Shown here: positions 9,019 to 18,407 of the stretch, piece after piece
Position numbering within the stretch: the stretch's first letter is position 1
Layout: each line of letters begins with the position of its first letter
Origin: Bradyrhizobium diazoefficiens
GTDB taxonomy: Bacteria; Pseudomonadota; Alphaproteobacteria; Rhizobiales; Xanthobacteraceae
NCBI RefSeq assembly: GCF_016616425.1
Contig: NZ_CP067101.1
Coordinates: 6,076,001 to 6,140,000 of the forward strand
DNA: 64,000 nt
Direction of reading: 5' to 3'
Position numbers and translations under genes: made by a program
The notes under the pieces: model-generated
Databases searched by the model: none
Seen by the model: the letters and a program-made list of their open reading frames with translations, nothing else
Told to the model about the DNA's origin: nothing

Positions 9019-9582
9019 ATGGCTTACCAAATCCAGCGTTATCCTACCGAATTGATCGACGTGCTACGTTTGACTGCTGGCGAACGTGTCGTTATCCGGC
9101 CTGTCTTGCCGCAGGATCGGGAACTCCTGAACGCGTTCTTCCATGGTCTCTCCGCTGACGCGCGGTGCAGTCGGTTCATGCATCCTGTCAGTGAACTGTC
9201 TTCCGAACTATTGCGGCAATTCACGCAGGTTGACTATGCCAATCATGTCGCGCTCGTTGCCGAAGTCTTCGTCGATGGCTGCGAAGTCGTGATTGGTGAA
9301 GCGCGCTATGCGCGGGCGGCCGACGTGTCATCAGCAGAATTTGCAGTATCGGTAGCCGACTCCTGGCAGGGTAACGGCCTCGCAAAACTGCTCTTGGGCA
9401 GACTTGAACGCTTCGCGTCAGAGGCCGGCGTTCGTCAGATCACGGCTGAGACATTTGCTAGTAATAAGAAAATGCTGGGGCTGGCAGCAAAAGCTGGCTT
9501 CAAGATTTCTGCGAGTCTCGGCGCGCCGGGCGTAATGCGGCTTGTAAAGAGACTGGCTCCGCTGCAGCAGAGACCGAAATGA
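9019..9582 (+). CDS. GNAT-family N-acetyltransferase
   Basis: 187-residue protein, start placed at ATG 9019 (MAYQIQRYPTELIDVL); the frame is open back to 8860. RVVIRPVLPQDRELLNAFF is the GNAT strand-1/helix-1 region. VADSWQGNGLAKLLLGRLERFA holds the acetyl-CoA pyrophosphate loop (Q-G-N-G-L-A), and the ending (NKKMLGLAAKAGFKI) is typical. Substrate unknown. The stop overlaps the ATG of the deleted transporter copy at 9579 (ATGA). A GGAGGT touches the ATG directly, so the true start is uncertain. Confidence 0.82.
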   Translation: MAYQIQRYPTELIDVLRLTAGERVVIRPVLPQDRELLNAFFHGLSADARCSRFMHPVSELSSELLRQFTQVDYANHVALVAEVFVDGCEVVIGEARYARAADVSSAEFAVSVADSWQGNGLAKLLLGRLERFASEAGVRQITAETFASNKKMLGLAAKAGFKISASLGAPGVMRLVKRLAPLQQRPK

Positions 9583-9710
9583 CGCCCGATACCCCTTTTA
9601 CGACGTTGAACAAATGCAAGCGCCCCAGGCTGCGAAGTGTGATCGCCCTGTGCCTCGGGCTGGCCGGATTGGTCCTCCTTATGGGGGCAAATTTGGGAGG
9701 CGGGGTCGGC
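9579..9710 (+). pseudogene. Internally deleted copy of the downstream DMT transporter gene
   Basis: From about 9562 the sequence repeats the 5' end of the transporter gene at 10538 (CTGCAGCAGAGACCGA, then ATGACGCCC-ATACCCC and GTTGAACAAATGCAA). At about 9617 it jumps to a segment matching 10927-11010 (CGCCCCAGGCTGCGAAGTGT and onward). About 360 bp between these two points are missing. The frame continues briefly past the homology and then ends. It is a decayed duplicate. Confidence 0.8.
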
Positions 9711-9796
9711 GGGCAGCGATACGCGACAATACCGTCAAGCGAGGTCGATGGCCGGGACCAATCGGCCACGCCCCACAGTGATTTGAGGGACTGGCG

Positions 9797-10246
9797 ATGA
9801 TCGAGTGGTTCGAGGATTTGTCTTTGGGAATGCGCTTCAAAAGTGGAACTGTCCAAGTCTCCGAGCACGATATCAAGCAGTTCGCGGCCAAGTTCGATCC
9901 GCAGCCGTTTCATCTAGACGATGACGCTGCGCAAAAAACGATTTTCAAAGGCCTCGCAGCATCGGGATGGCACACCGCTGCCATAGCAATGAGCCTTGCG
10001 GTTCAAACTCGTCCGTTTGGTCCTCATCCCCTCATTGGTCTCGGAGTTGACGGTCTTCGCTGGATGATGCCGGTGAGACCCGGCGATATCCTGTTCGTCG
10101 AAGGCGAAGTTGTTGGCCTCACGCCTTCCAAGTCCAAGCCTCAAGGCACCGTTTTGATCAAGTGGATTGCTTACAATCAGAACGGCGACGCGGTTTACAC
10201 TTTCACTCCGATTGGTTTTGTGCCGTGTCGGCCGAAAGCGATCTAG
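9797..10246 (+). CDS. MaoC-like hydratase (hot-dog fold)
   Basis: 149-residue protein with the MaoC/R-hydratase pattern: FEDLSLGMRFKSG at the N-terminus; FAAKFDPQPFHLDDDAA carrying the catalytic Asp/His pair; then LAASGWHTAAIAMSL. The family hydrates trans-2-enoyl-CoA or acts as a dehydratase in fatty-acid-type pathways. The start ATG 9797 follows GAGGGA. It lies between the deleted and intact copies of a transporter gene. Specific substrate unknown. Confidence 0.85.
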   Translation: MIEWFEDLSLGMRFKSGTVQVSEHDIKQFAAKFDPQPFHLDDDAAQKTIFKGLAASGWHTAAIAMSLAVQTRPFGPHPLIGLGVDGLRWMMPVRPGDILFVEGEVVGLTPSKSKPQGTVLIKWIAYNQNGDAVYTFTPIGFVPCRPKAI

Positions 10247-10537
10247 ACGCGCGGTGAGGCGATCGAGGCGCCCAAGGGTCCGCGGGATGACGGGAACACC
10301 GTAGCCCTTGTGGGCGTCACCTATCGCCTTATCGGATTCGACGCGGCGGAGACCGGCCGTCTGACGCAAGGGCCAGCGAGGCTGCGCCCGGCGGCTACCC
10401 TTCGGCTGCGGTCGATCATTACCGGCGGGCGGCTCAATCTTTCCGCGTCCTATGGGCCGACCGGCCGAGGGAAGCCCAATATGGCCGGCTGTGCGGCGGC
10501 CGCACTGACTATGTTCCGAACTGCAGCAGAGACCGAG

Positions 10538-11446
10538 ATGACGCCCAATACCCCGTTGAACAAATGCAATCGCGCTATCCGCTCGCACGCTTGGGGCCTG
10601 CTGCTTGTGGTCGCGACCGCCGTTGGTTGGGGGCTCGGCTGGCCCACGATGAAGCTCGCCATGCACGATTGGCCGCCGCTGTTCGCTCGCGGCTGCGCCG
10701 GGCTGGCTGCCGCGCTCGGCCTTGCCATCATCGCGGTGGTGCGGGGACAGAACCTCTTACCCTCGCGCAGCCTGGCGCCGCGGCTCGCCCTCGGGGCAGC
10801 GACAAATGTGTTCGCCCCGATGGGCTTCACAGCCCTGGCGCTGCTGTGGCTTACGGTGGCACAAGCTGCGCTGCTGACTTACTCCATGCCGATCTGGGCG
10901 ACGTTGCTCGCCTGGCCGATCCTTGGGGAGCGCCCCAGGCTGCGAAGTGTGATCGCCCTGTGCCTCGGCATGGCCGGATTGGTCCTCCTTTTGGGGGCAA
11001 ATTTTGGAGGTGGGATCGAAACCTTTCCGGGCGTGGCGCTCGCCCTTGCCGCGGCCATCCTGTTCGCCCTAGGCGCGGTCACCTCCCGGGCGCCTATTCC
11101 GCTGCCGCCGATGGTCTCAACCGCGTGGCAGATCGGCCTCGGTTCGGCGGCAATGATCGTCGTTGGCTTGACCCTCAACGGGTCGGAGATCAGGCCGCTG
11201 AGCTTCGCTGGAGCAGGCGGCCTCGCCTACCAGGCGGTGTGTTCCATGGCTCTCTGCTATCTCTCGTGGTTCGCTGCCCTTGAGCGTGTTCCCGCAGCGA
11301 CGGCATCGACCGGGCTTCTACTGGTCCCGGTTGTCGGCGCGCTGTCTGCCGCTGCGATTCTCGGTGAAGCACTAGGTTTCCGGGAAATCTGCGCATTCGT
11401 GCTGACACTTGGAGGGGTGGCACTGGAGTTGCACGGACGCAGATGA
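10538..11446 (+). CDS. EamA/DMT-family transporter
   Basis: About 302 residues from ATG 10538, normal for the ten-helix drug/metabolite transporter family; the frame is open to 10310 but that extension is atypical. Two EamA repeats are visible: one beginning AWGLLLVVATAVGWGLGWP, another around IETFPGVALALAAAILFALGAV. Hydrophobic helices run throughout, ending GFREICAFVLTLGGVALEL. It is an inner-membrane exporter or importer of small metabolites with unknown substrate. A truncated copy of the same gene lies at 9579. Confidence 0.85.
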   Translation: MTPNTPLNKCNRAIRSHAWGLLLVVATAVGWGLGWPTMKLAMHDWPPLFARGCAGLAAALGLAIIAVVRGQNLLPSRSLAPRLALGAATNVFAPMGFTALALLWLTVAQAALLTYSMPIWATLLAWPILGERPRLRSVIALCLGMAGLVLLLGANFGGGIETFPGVALALAAAILFALGAVTSRAPIPLPPMVSTAWQIGLGSAAMIVVGLTLNGSEIRPLSFAGAGGLAYQAVCSMALCYLSWFAALERVPAATASTGLLLVPVVGALSAAAILGEALGFREICAFVLTLGGVALELHGRR

Positions 11447-11713
11447 CGGACCGCGCCGCCGGCATGTCGGCTTCGGTCAGCGCCTTGGCTTTCCGAATCG
11501 CCGAGCCCGGCTGCTTAAGCGCGCAGCGACGCAAACCCACGGACGCAACAGCCGCAACTTTTTTGATTCATTTTGAATTGCTTGTCGCTCCAATTCGCGG
11601 CAGGCGGTGATCGCCGAAGTCAGCTTGGGGTCATTCGCGTGGCTTTTGACATATCTGCTGCATGTCCGCTTTTCCGGTCCATTTCGGACCTGAAATCGAC
11701 CTTGCGGACAACG

Positions 11714-12515
11714 GGATAGGCGTGATCAAGATTTCCGAACCGGAGCCTCGAATATGAGATATGAACTCACGGATTTTGAATGGACTGCCATCAGCCCGTT
11801 CCTTCCGAACAAGTCGCGCGGCGCGCCGAGGGTCAACGACCGACGGGTCCTCAACGGCATCTTCTGGATGTTGCGGTCAGGCGCACCATGGCGCGATCTG
11901 CCGGAGGGCTTTGGGCCCTACACGACCTGCTACAACCTGTTCGTTCGTTGGCGAATGGCTGGCATCTGGGACTTGATCATGGAGGCTTTCGCCGAAGCCC
12001 ATGATAGCTCCATCCAGATGATCGACACTTCAATTGTCCGCGTCCACCAGCATGGCGGTTGCGCGGGAGGTGGCGAAACGAGGCTGATGGGCGGTCGAGA
12101 GGCGGGTTAACGACCAAAATACATGCCTGCGTCGATACTAACGGATTGCCCGTTCGCCTCGAACTGACGACCGGTGAGGCCCATGACAATCGGCTCGTCA
12201 CCGAGCTGCTATCTGATATGAAATCAGGGGCTATGTTGCTCGCTGATCGTGGATACGATGCAGATTGGATCAGAGAATTTGCCGGTCAGCGCAGTGCATG
12301 GGCCAATATTCCACCGAAATCTAACCGCAAAGATCCCATCTGCTTTAGCCCCTATCTCTACCGTGCACGCATCTGGTCGAGCGGTTCTTCAACCAGATCA
12401 AGCAAGGTCGACGGGTCGCCACGCGATATGACAAACTCGCGGCCAACTACCTTGCGTTCATCAAGCTCGCAGCCATTCGGATTTGGCTACGCGCTTATGA
12501 GTCCACGCCCTAGTC
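11714..12515 (+). mobile_element. IS5-family insertion sequence, broken
   Basis: Two-frame transposase of the IS5/IS427 type between short inverted ends: GATAGGCGTG at the left and the inverse of CACGCCCTAG at the right. Length is about 800 bp. The right end overlaps the transposase stop codon. I could not identify a flanking target duplication with certainty. Confidence 0.7.
11754..12513 (+). pseudogene. IS5-family transposase, frameshifted
   Basis: Frame one (11754-12110) has the N-terminal DUF4096-like part (MRYELTDFEWTAISPFLP... GAPWRDLPEGFGPY) and the first catalytic Asp (MIDTSIVRVHQHGG). Frame two (from about 12059) carries GGLTTKIHACVDTNGLPVRL and LLADRGYDADWIRE with the second Asp. 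IS427-group elements normally use one shift at this point. A further shift near 12365 moves the Glu region (LVERFFNQIKQGRRVATRYDKLAANYLAFIKLAAIRIWL) into another frame, so the enzyme is probably dead. Confidence 0.8.
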
Positions 12516-12773
12516 CGTCGCCTGGCCAAATGATTCGGTAGGAGCGGCTGCTCAGGACCTTGCTTCGCACCTCACATTCTGTCTAGCGCGCATCGGGATC
12601 TCGCACCTGTCCTGTTGGTCGCGTTATGTGGGCGGCGCCTGCGATAGCGCCGCCTCGTGGGCGAAGGCGGCTTGGACTCAGCAGCATCGCCTTAGATGTC
12701 GCAGCATGGCTTGAAGCAGCCATCCCGGCGAAGCGAATGGGGTGTTATCGACAGTTGGGCTCGTACGATCTGA

Positions 12774-12789
12774 TGGCACATCGTTTGCT
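12774..12789 (+). promoter_or_regulatory. Sigma-54 promoter of ahpCD
   Basis: TGGCACATCGTTTGCT matches the -24/-12 consensus with correct spacing, about 50 bp before the ahpC start. I found no exact TGT-N10-ACA NifA site in the 230 bp upstream. Confidence 0.75.
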
Positions 12790-12840
12790 TCGCTGATGTA
12801 GTCCGCTGGGTTTCGTCCGAAGCACACGAGTGGGGATAAA

Positions 12841-13395
12841 ATGCTTGGAATTGGAAATAAGTTGCCTTCGTTCCAAATCACCGGGGTGAAGCCCGGTTTT
12901 CACCTGCACGAAGAAAGCGGAGAAAGCGCCTTCGCGACTCTGACCGAAAAGAGCTTTCCAGGGAAATGGAAAATCATCTTCTTTTACCCTAAGGATTTCA
13001 CCTTCATCTGCCCGACCGAGATCGCCGAGTTCGCCCGCCTGTCCAAGGATTTCGCCGACCGCGATGCAGTCGTGTTGGGCGGCTCGACCGACAACGAGTT
13101 CTGCAAGCTTGCCTGGCGGCGCGAACACAAGGACCTGCACCATCTGCCAATTTGGCAGTTTGCCGACACGGACGGCGCACTGGTCGATGGCTTGGGCGGC
13201 CGCTCGGCCGAAGGCGTTGCCCATCGCACGACTTTCATCGTCGATCCTGAGAATACCATCCAGCATGTCTATGCTACCAATCTCAATGTCGGCCGCAGCC
13301 CGAAGGACACGCTGCGCGTCCTGGATGCCCTGCAAACTGACGAGCTCTGCCCCTGCAATCGCGAGGTCGGTGGTGAGACTCTGAAAATCGCTTGA
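12841..13395 (+). CDS. ahpC: Peroxiredoxin AhpC
   Basis: 184-residue 2-Cys peroxiredoxin reducing H2O2, organic peroxides or peroxynitrite in the cytoplasm. The peroxidatic Cys is in FYPKDFTFICPTEIAEF and the resolving Cys is in ELCPCNREVGG. ATG 12841 follows GGGGATAAA. The gene sits behind a sigma-54 promoter and four bases before an ahpD gene, the usual reductase partner. That promoter type ties the peroxiredoxin to nitrogen-fixing conditions rather than to an OxyR-type peroxide response. The ahpD partner is damaged, so AhpC would need another electron donor. Confidence 0.92.
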   Translation: MLGIGNKLPSFQITGVKPGFHLHEESGESAFATLTEKSFPGKWKIIFFYPKDFTFICPTEIAEFARLSKDFADRDAVVLGGSTDNEFCKLAWRREHKDLHHLPIWQFADTDGALVDGLGGRSAEGVAHRTTFIVDPENTIQHVYATNLNVGRSPKDTLRVLDALQTDELCPCNREVGGETLKIA

Positions 13396-13400
13396 GGGAC

Positions 13401-14049
13401 ATGTTAATCGAGCAGTTGAAAGAGCGGATTCCGGATTTCCGCCAAGGACGTCAGACTCAATCTGGCGCCGATGATGGCGGACGAAACACGATCGCCACAG
13501 AGCAAATACGGGCTGTTGCTGGCGAGCGCGATCGCGACCCGCAATCCGATCGTGACGGCCGCAATGGAAACCGCCGCAGGCGTGGTGATGACGCCAGCGG
13601 CGGTCGATGCGGCGAAATCCGCAGCATCCGTCATGCTGATGAACAACATCTACTACCGATTTGTTCATCTCGCCTCCAATCCCGAATACAAGACAACGCC
13701 CGCTCGGCTGCGGATGAACTGGCTCGGCAATCCCCCTGTGGACAGAGCCGATTTCGAGTTGTGGGCCCTCGCAGTCAGCGCAATCAACGGGTGCGGGGCC
13801 TGTATAGACGCCCATGAGAAGGCGCTGCGGCAAATCCGGCGTCGGCTCGGACACAATTCAAATGGACACAATTCAAATGGCGGGCGCTTTGCCGCTATCG
13901 TTCAGTCAGTTGCGGTTGCGATAGAGGCGGCACGGCACGGCACGGCAAGGCACGCCGCAGGGTGCCGGAGTAATCCACCCTTTCCGCAACCTTTCGACCC
14001 AGCAGCTCTCTCAGGCCAGGCTCGGGGCGGACGGCCATCCAAGAGCTGA
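13401..14049 (+). pseudogene. ahpD: ahpD, frameshifted alkylhydroperoxidase
   Basis: AhpD is the CxxC adaptor that reduces AhpC. The true start is ATG 13401 (MLIEQLKERIPDF), with GAGGG overlapping the ahpC stop. One extra C near 13438 (GATTTCCGCCAAGG) throws the frame. The rest continues in the frame of 13471-14049 with the core intact: MNNIYYRFVHLASNPEYKT, ARLRMNWLGNPPVD, and active site INGCGACIDAHEKAL. After EKALRQ the frame is off for about 17 residues, through a 15-bp tandem duplication, and returns at RFAAIVQSVAVAIEA. The downstream frame could make an N-truncated protein from ATG 13471, but full function is unlikely. Confidence 0.85.
13849..13878 (+). repeat. 15-bp tandem duplication inside ahpD
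   Basis: GGACACAATTCAAAT occurs twice in a row. It adds five codons within the out-of-frame stretch of ahpD. Confidence 0.9.
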
Positions 14050-14189
14050 GTTCGCCGAGAGTGCCCTTCCGGCCAAATATTCGAGGGTTGGTCGACTTTC
14101 GACCTCTGGCGTGCACGCAAGCTACGCGAACCAACTCCGCCGTGAGATCTTCTCCGCCGAGCCGATGACACGGCCGCAATCATAGCCCG

Positions 14190-14486
14190 TCATCCGAACT
14201 TGAATAGCACGCCATATCCGCCACGTGGATAGCTCCATTCGATGTCGCCGGTGGGCTCGCCAATGACGCGGCAGGTGCCACACTCCATGCAGCCGTCGAC
14301 GGTGATCTCAACCTGCCCCTTGTCATTGACGTCATAGCAGCGTGCAGGGCAGGCTCTCAAAAGCGCAAGGAGCTGGGGCGAGGGCCTGGTGTGTGCACGT
14401 ACCTTGATATGGGGACGTCCGGCATCCACAAGATAGCGGTTGCAAAACAACTTGTCCTCGACACGCACTGATCGCTCGACCTTCAT
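14190..14486 (-). CDS. fixX: FixX ferredoxin-like protein
   Basis: 98-residue ferredoxin-like subunit of the FixABCX complex, which bifurcates electrons from NADH to quinone and to low-potential ferredoxin or flavodoxin for nitrogenase. It starts at ATG 14486 ([21 protein letters not shown]). Cys residues in [11 protein letters not shown] and [13 protein letters not shown] fit the FixX/ETF-QO cluster. [15 protein letters not shown] is the family's ending. It lies 37 bp after fixC as the last gene of the fixBCX group. Confidence 0.95.
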   Translation of the reverse strand: MKVERSVRVEDKLFCNRYLVDAGRPHIKVRAHTRPSPQLLALLRACPARCYDVNDKGQVEITVDGCMECGTCRVIGEPTGDIEWSYPRGGYGVLFKFG

Positions 14487-14523
14487 ATTCAGCCTCGTTG
14501 GTTCGGATTTGCGCTTCGAACAA

Positions 14524-15831
14524 TTAGCGCCAGGCGCGGGCGAAGCGGAATACATCGCCGAACAGCCCTATCCAGGACCGCGCATTGACAAAGGATTTCA
14601 GCGTCGCCTTCTGTTTCTCGGACTTTGGCGTACCGTCAACCCGAAGGTAGGTCTGCATCGCCTTGGAGACGAGCTGGGGGTAGGTCATAAAGAAGTTTTG
14701 CGAGTTGGTATGCATCAGCCTCGGCATGTCCTTGTACTTCTTCATGTCCTTCAAGACGAAGGAGCGATCCAGCATCCTCTTGTAGAGCGCGAGATTTTCC
14801 TTGGTCATGGCAAGCCGGCGCGATTTCACCTGGAAGATCGCCTCGGCCGCGATCCGGCCAGACGTCATCGCAAGGTTGGACCCCTCGCGATGAATGGCGT
14901 TGTTGAGCTGCGCCGCGTCACCGGCCACGACCCAACCGTCTCCATAGAGCTGCGGGATGGCCCTGTAGCCGCCCTCAGGAATGAGGTGCGCAGCATATTC
15001 CTTGACTTCAGACCCCTCGATCAGGGGCGCGACCGACGGGTGGCGCTTGAAGCGATCGAGCAGCTCGTAGGGCGTCCGTCCGGTGCGCTGGAAGTCTGCG
15101 ACAAGACAGCCGATGCCGACCGAAATGCATTCCTTATTGGCGTAGATGAAGCCCATTCCAGTCATGCCGCCGGAAATGGTACCTGCAGCTTCGATCACGA
15201 CGCCTTCGTCGCCGCTCAGATTGAAACGCGCTTCGATGGTCTCGCGCGGCAAAAAGTGCATTTCCTTCACTGCGAGAGCCACCTTGTTAGGCTTGGGACG
15301 CTCGCGCAGGCGCGCACGCGCGCCGAGCAGGCCGTTCACGCCTTCGGCCAGCACCACGACATCTGCGTGGATCTCGCCGTCCTGGCGATCTGTGCGAACA
15401 CCGATCACTCTGCCGTAGGCGTCCTGCGCAAGATCCGTGACGGTGGTCTCGCACAGCACGGTCGCGCCGGCCGCGCGCACTTTTGAGGAGAACCATCTGT
15501 CGAACTGCGCGCGAATAATCGTGTACCGGTTGGCCCGCTCCTCGTTGAAGTCTTCCGAGCGGTAATGCAGTCCGACATGGGAGCGATCATCCATGATCCA
15601 GAACCGTTGCTCGACCAGATGGCGCTCCAGCGGTGCGTCCTCGCGGAACTCCGGGATCAGCTTTTCCAGCATGTCGGCATAGAGTATTGCGCCCTGGACG
15701 TTCTTCGATCCGGCATATTCGCCGCGCTCGAGCTGCAGCACCTTCATGCCTTTCTTGGCCATGGTCAGTGCAGCCGCGTTGCCCGCCATGCCGGCGCCGA
15801 CAACGATTGCATCGAACCTTTCCTCGATCAT
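14524..15831 (-). CDS. fixC: FixC, ETF-quinone oxidoreductase-like flavoprotein
   Basis: 435-residue FAD protein of the FixABCX electron-bifurcating membrane complex. The N-terminal dinucleotide fold is clear ([21 protein letters not shown]), and a second FAD-binding segment reads [20 protein letters not shown]. Length and ending ([16 protein letters not shown]) fit FixC. It starts at ATG 15831, eleven bases after fixB ends, so it is cotranscribed. Needed in diazotrophic rhizobia for electron delivery to nitrogenase. No damage seen. Confidence 0.95.
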   Translation of the reverse strand: MIEERFDAIVVGAGMAGNAAALTMAKKGMKVLQLERGEYAGSKNVQGAILYADMLEKLIPEFREDAPLERHLVEQRFWIMDDRSHVGLHYRSEDFNEERANRYTIIRAQFDRWFSSKVRAAGATVLCETTVTDLAQDAYGRVIGVRTDRQDGEIHADVVVLAEGVNGLLGARARLRERPKPNKVALAVKEMHFLPRETIEARFNLSGDEGVVIEAAGTISGGMTGMGFIYANKECISVGIGCLVADFQRTGRTPYELLDRFKRHPSVAPLIEGSEVKEYAAHLIPEGGYRAIPQLYGDGWVVAGDAAQLNNAIHREGSNLAMTSGRIAAEAIFQVKSRRLAMTKENLALYKRMLDRSFVLKDMKKYKDMPRLMHTNSQNFFMTYPQLVSKAMQTYLRVDGTPKSEKQKATLKSFVNARSWIGLFGDVFRFARAWR

Positions 15832-15842
15832 GATAACCTCCT

Positions 15843-16952
15843 CTAGCTTGCGATGCAGTCGCGCGAATGTGGCGACAGCCGCGCACGAAACGCCTCCGTT
15901 AGCGCCGGCAACAGGTGCATGGCGTCGCTGACGATGGCGATGTGGGCAAAGTCGAAGATCGGCGCGTTCTTGTCGGTATTGATGGCGACGATCAGATCGG
16001 CGTCCTCGACACCAACCCGGTGCTGGATTGCGCCGGAAACGCCTGCTGCGATATAGAGCTTTGGCCGGATCGTCTTACCCGTCTGCCCGATCTGTCGGTC
16101 GGAGGTGACCCATCCCTTTTGCACGAGCGGACGGGAACAGCCATATTCGGCGCCGAGCACGCTGGCGAGCTGGCGCACAAGCTGAAAGTTCTCCTGAGAT
16201 CCGAGCCCAAGCCCGCCAGCGACCACGACGTCGGCATAGGCGAGGTTGGATTTGGCCGAATCACGGTCGGGGATGAACGACATCACCTTGGTCACGATAT
16301 CGTCTTCCACCAGGCCGAGCGGATGGACAATGATGCGGCCGGGATCGCGCGCGACACGCTCCGGCATCGGCATCACGCGCGGGCGGACGGTTGCCATTTG
16401 TGGCCGGTAATTCAGCGTGTAGATCGTGCAGAGCAGGGAACCGCCGAAGGTCGGACGGGTGGCCGCAAGGGAGCCATCCGCGTCGACGTCGAGGTCAGTG
16501 CAGTCGGCGGTGAGTCCGGTCAGCAGTGTGGTGGCGACCGAGCCCGCGAGATCGCGCCCGAGCGTTGTTGCCCCTAGCAGCAGTATCTCGGGCTTGTAGA
16601 TCTCCACGAGATCGGACAACGCTTTGGTGTAGGGCTCGTTACGATAATCCGAGAGTACATTGTCGGCCACGAGATAAGTCAAATCGGCGCCGTAGCAGAA
16701 GGCTTCGAGCGCGGCGTTGCGTGTGGCCTCGCCCTCAGGGCCGACGACAACTGCCGCAAGCTTTACCTTCAGCCTGTCGGCAAGCCTGCGGCCCGCCCCC
16801 ATAAGCTCCCACGAGACGGGATGGACCTGCCCGCGCTCCTGTTCGACGAACACCCAGACATGTTTGTAGGCTTTGAACCGGTCCGGCAACTGCTTCTTCG
16901 TTGCTGCGCGGCCCGCTGCGGCCGATGCGGGAGCCTTGATGACGTTGCTCAT
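15843..16952 (-). CDS. fixB: FixB, ETF alpha-like subunit
   Basis: 369-residue homologue of electron-transfer flavoprotein alpha, partner of FixA. ATG 16952 is chosen: GGAAGGAG lies about ten bases upstream, whereas ATG 16961 would touch it. The N-terminal ETF domain starts at [21 protein letters not shown]. The C-terminal FAD-binding part holds [15 protein letters not shown] and [26 protein letters not shown]. It appears intact. The usual upstream partner fixA is only a relic here, so a functional FixA must come from elsewhere if the complex works. Confidence 0.95.
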   Translation of the reverse strand: MSNVIKAPASAAAGRAATKKQLPDRFKAYKHVWVFVEQERGQVHPVSWELMGAGRRLADRLKVKLAAVVVGPEGEATRNAALEAFCYGADLTYLVADNVLSDYRNEPYTKALSDLVEIYKPEILLLGATTLGRDLAGSVATTLLTGLTADCTDLDVDADGSLAATRPTFGGSLLCTIYTLNYRPQMATVRPRVMPMPERVARDPGRIIVHPLGLVEDDIVTKVMSFIPDRDSAKSNLAYADVVVAGGLGLGSQENFQLVRQLASVLGAEYGCSRPLVQKGWVTSDRQIGQTGKTIRPKLYIAAGVSGAIQHRVGVEDADLIVAINTDKNAPIFDFAHIAIVSDAMHLLPALTEAFRARLSPHSRDCIAS

Positions 16953-16969
16953 GTTTTGCATTCTCCTTC

Positions 16970-17589
16970 CGATCCACGCGCCTGCGCGACACGATCGAGC
17001 TCTGGCTTCGACTGTCGGTTGAACATGGCCCTGATGAGCGAGTTCGCCGGTTGGTCGCGGTCCGCACTCAGCGCCTTCTTCGCGGCGGACGGTACCCTCG
17101 GCGCCCCGCATCAGAAGCTGCGGACGCGGAGATCGAGGCCGACGGTTCCGGCGAGGTGGTTGAGCTGCAATAAGCACGGCTACGTTGCGATCCAGGAGCC
17201 GACCTAGGCCGTGTCGCCGTCGATCGCCGCCTTGCCGATGAAGACGACAGCGAGCCCAGCAGACACTTCCCTGATCTTTCGCACCGCGGCCGTGCGTGCG
17301 TGCGTCGTGGGTGACGTCGTGGCGCCGATAACGAACGGCGCGCTGAGCAGCAGCGCACATTCGGTACCCAAGGTGCGGCGCTCCCGCGGTCGGTCCTCGG
17401 CTGAATGCGGCCCCGTAGCGAGCACGTTGGTCTCGCCGGTCGTCTGGGCACGGAACTAACTACTATCTCTGCGGCTAGGGGTACGTGACAGTTGGTCGGC
17501 ACACCACGCTGTACAATCGTGTTTGACAGGAACTGCACGCGGATTTGTGCTGGGTCTGAGACCTGTTTGATGCAGATGACGCTATGCAT
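16970..17589 (-). pseudogene. fixA: fixA relic
   Basis: The minus strand from 17589 begins MHSVICIKQVSDPAQIRV and TIVQRGVPT, clearly the FixA N-terminus. Later FixA pieces appear in other frames: [22 protein letters not shown]; then [14 protein letters not shown] (compare FTGKQTIDGDTA), immediately followed by a stop; and near 16980-17050 [20 protein letters not shown], which fits the FixA C-terminus. The span is about 620 bp against roughly 850 for an intact gene, so internal deletions and several frameshifts have occurred. In B. japonicum fixA is known to lie apart from fixBCX. This relic suggests that an ancestral fixABCX order decayed here after a second copy took over. Confidence 0.88.
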
Positions 17590-17642
17590 GCGCTACTCCA
17601 GGACAAGGTCGATTCGTTGTCGGGCGGATTTGGGTGCAGAGC

Positions 17643-17658
17643 AGCAAGTGTCATACCA
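17643..17658 (-). promoter_or_regulatory. Sigma-54 promoter of the fixA relic and fixBCX
   Basis: On the minus strand TGGTATGACACTTGCT fits the -24/-12 pattern with correct spacing, about 55 bp before the fixA start. It is the best candidate promoter for fixBCX, reading through the relic. I found no exact NifA site upstream. Confidence 0.6.
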
Positions 17659-17869
17659 ACTGAGACCACCGCGAGATCATGCACCAAAAGAATGAATCGG
17701 GCGCATTCGCTAACGTGGTTCCCGGCATCGGGACAGCAGGGCCGCGACAGACGTCGGAAACGCGATAGGGCCGTCTCCCCGTCGCTCCGCAGACTCGACA
17801 GAGCGAAGAGGCGCACGCCGAGGCGCGCCGCAGCTCGTTGCTCTGAGGCAGACGGCATTTAAGAGAAGG

Positions 17870-18211
17870 CTATTTCAACGTACTCAGCGGCACGAAGGCG
17901 GCCGGTTTCTTGGGCTCCGCGACCGCATCCTTCAAGATCTTGAAGACCCGCTGGTCGATTGGCGAAGACGCCACGAATTCGGCATAGGCCCGCTCCAGCA
18001 TCGACTTGCAGCGCGCAGCGATCTCCGCTTCCGCGGCACCGGCGAATTTCTCCCTGGCGAGATGTTGGCCCATGCGCTTTAGGATGTGCAGGCGCGCGAC
18101 ATTGACAATTCTCGGATCGTACTCGACGCCAAGCAGCGCAAAGATCTCCTCAGCCGAGCAGGCCTGGTTAAGACGGTAGAGGATGCCGGGCCTCTGGTTT
18201 GTATTGCTCAT
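17870..18211 (-). CDS. nifW: NifW
   Basis: 113-residue NifW, a protein linked to protection or maturation of the MoFe protein. Family features are YRLNQACSAEEIFALLGVEYDPRIVNVARLHILKRM, in shorter words the N-terminal helix plus the LLGVEYDP turn, and the ending KKPAAFVPLSTL. ATG 18211 is the start. It lies about 200 bp behind nifV and is probably read from the nifV promoter. Confidence 0.93.
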   Translation of the reverse strand: MSNTNQRPGILYRLNQACSAEEIFALLGVEYDPRIVNVARLHILKRMGQHLAREKFAGAAEAEIAARCKSMLERAYAEFVASSPIDQRVFKILKDAVAEPKKPAAFVPLSTLK

Positions 18212-18407
18212 CGAAACTATCCTGGCTTGGGCCTACCGAGCTCGGTCGAGATCCGGCAGCGCCTGGTGAGTTCGCTGAAAAGGCGGTTTCACGTGGGGCC
18301 TGCTCGAGACCCCCACCCATGTCCTCGGGCTTCAGCGCGATCTGCGAGCGCTTCGGCCGCGCTCCGATCAATTTGATGGTGGGCAATTTGAAACCCCGAA
18401 AGCTCAC

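Noticed and set aside
13895..14183. Two overlapping minus-strand frames between ahpD and fixX
   Set aside because: No family resemblance, low-complexity Arg-rich ends, and both run antisense into ahpD.
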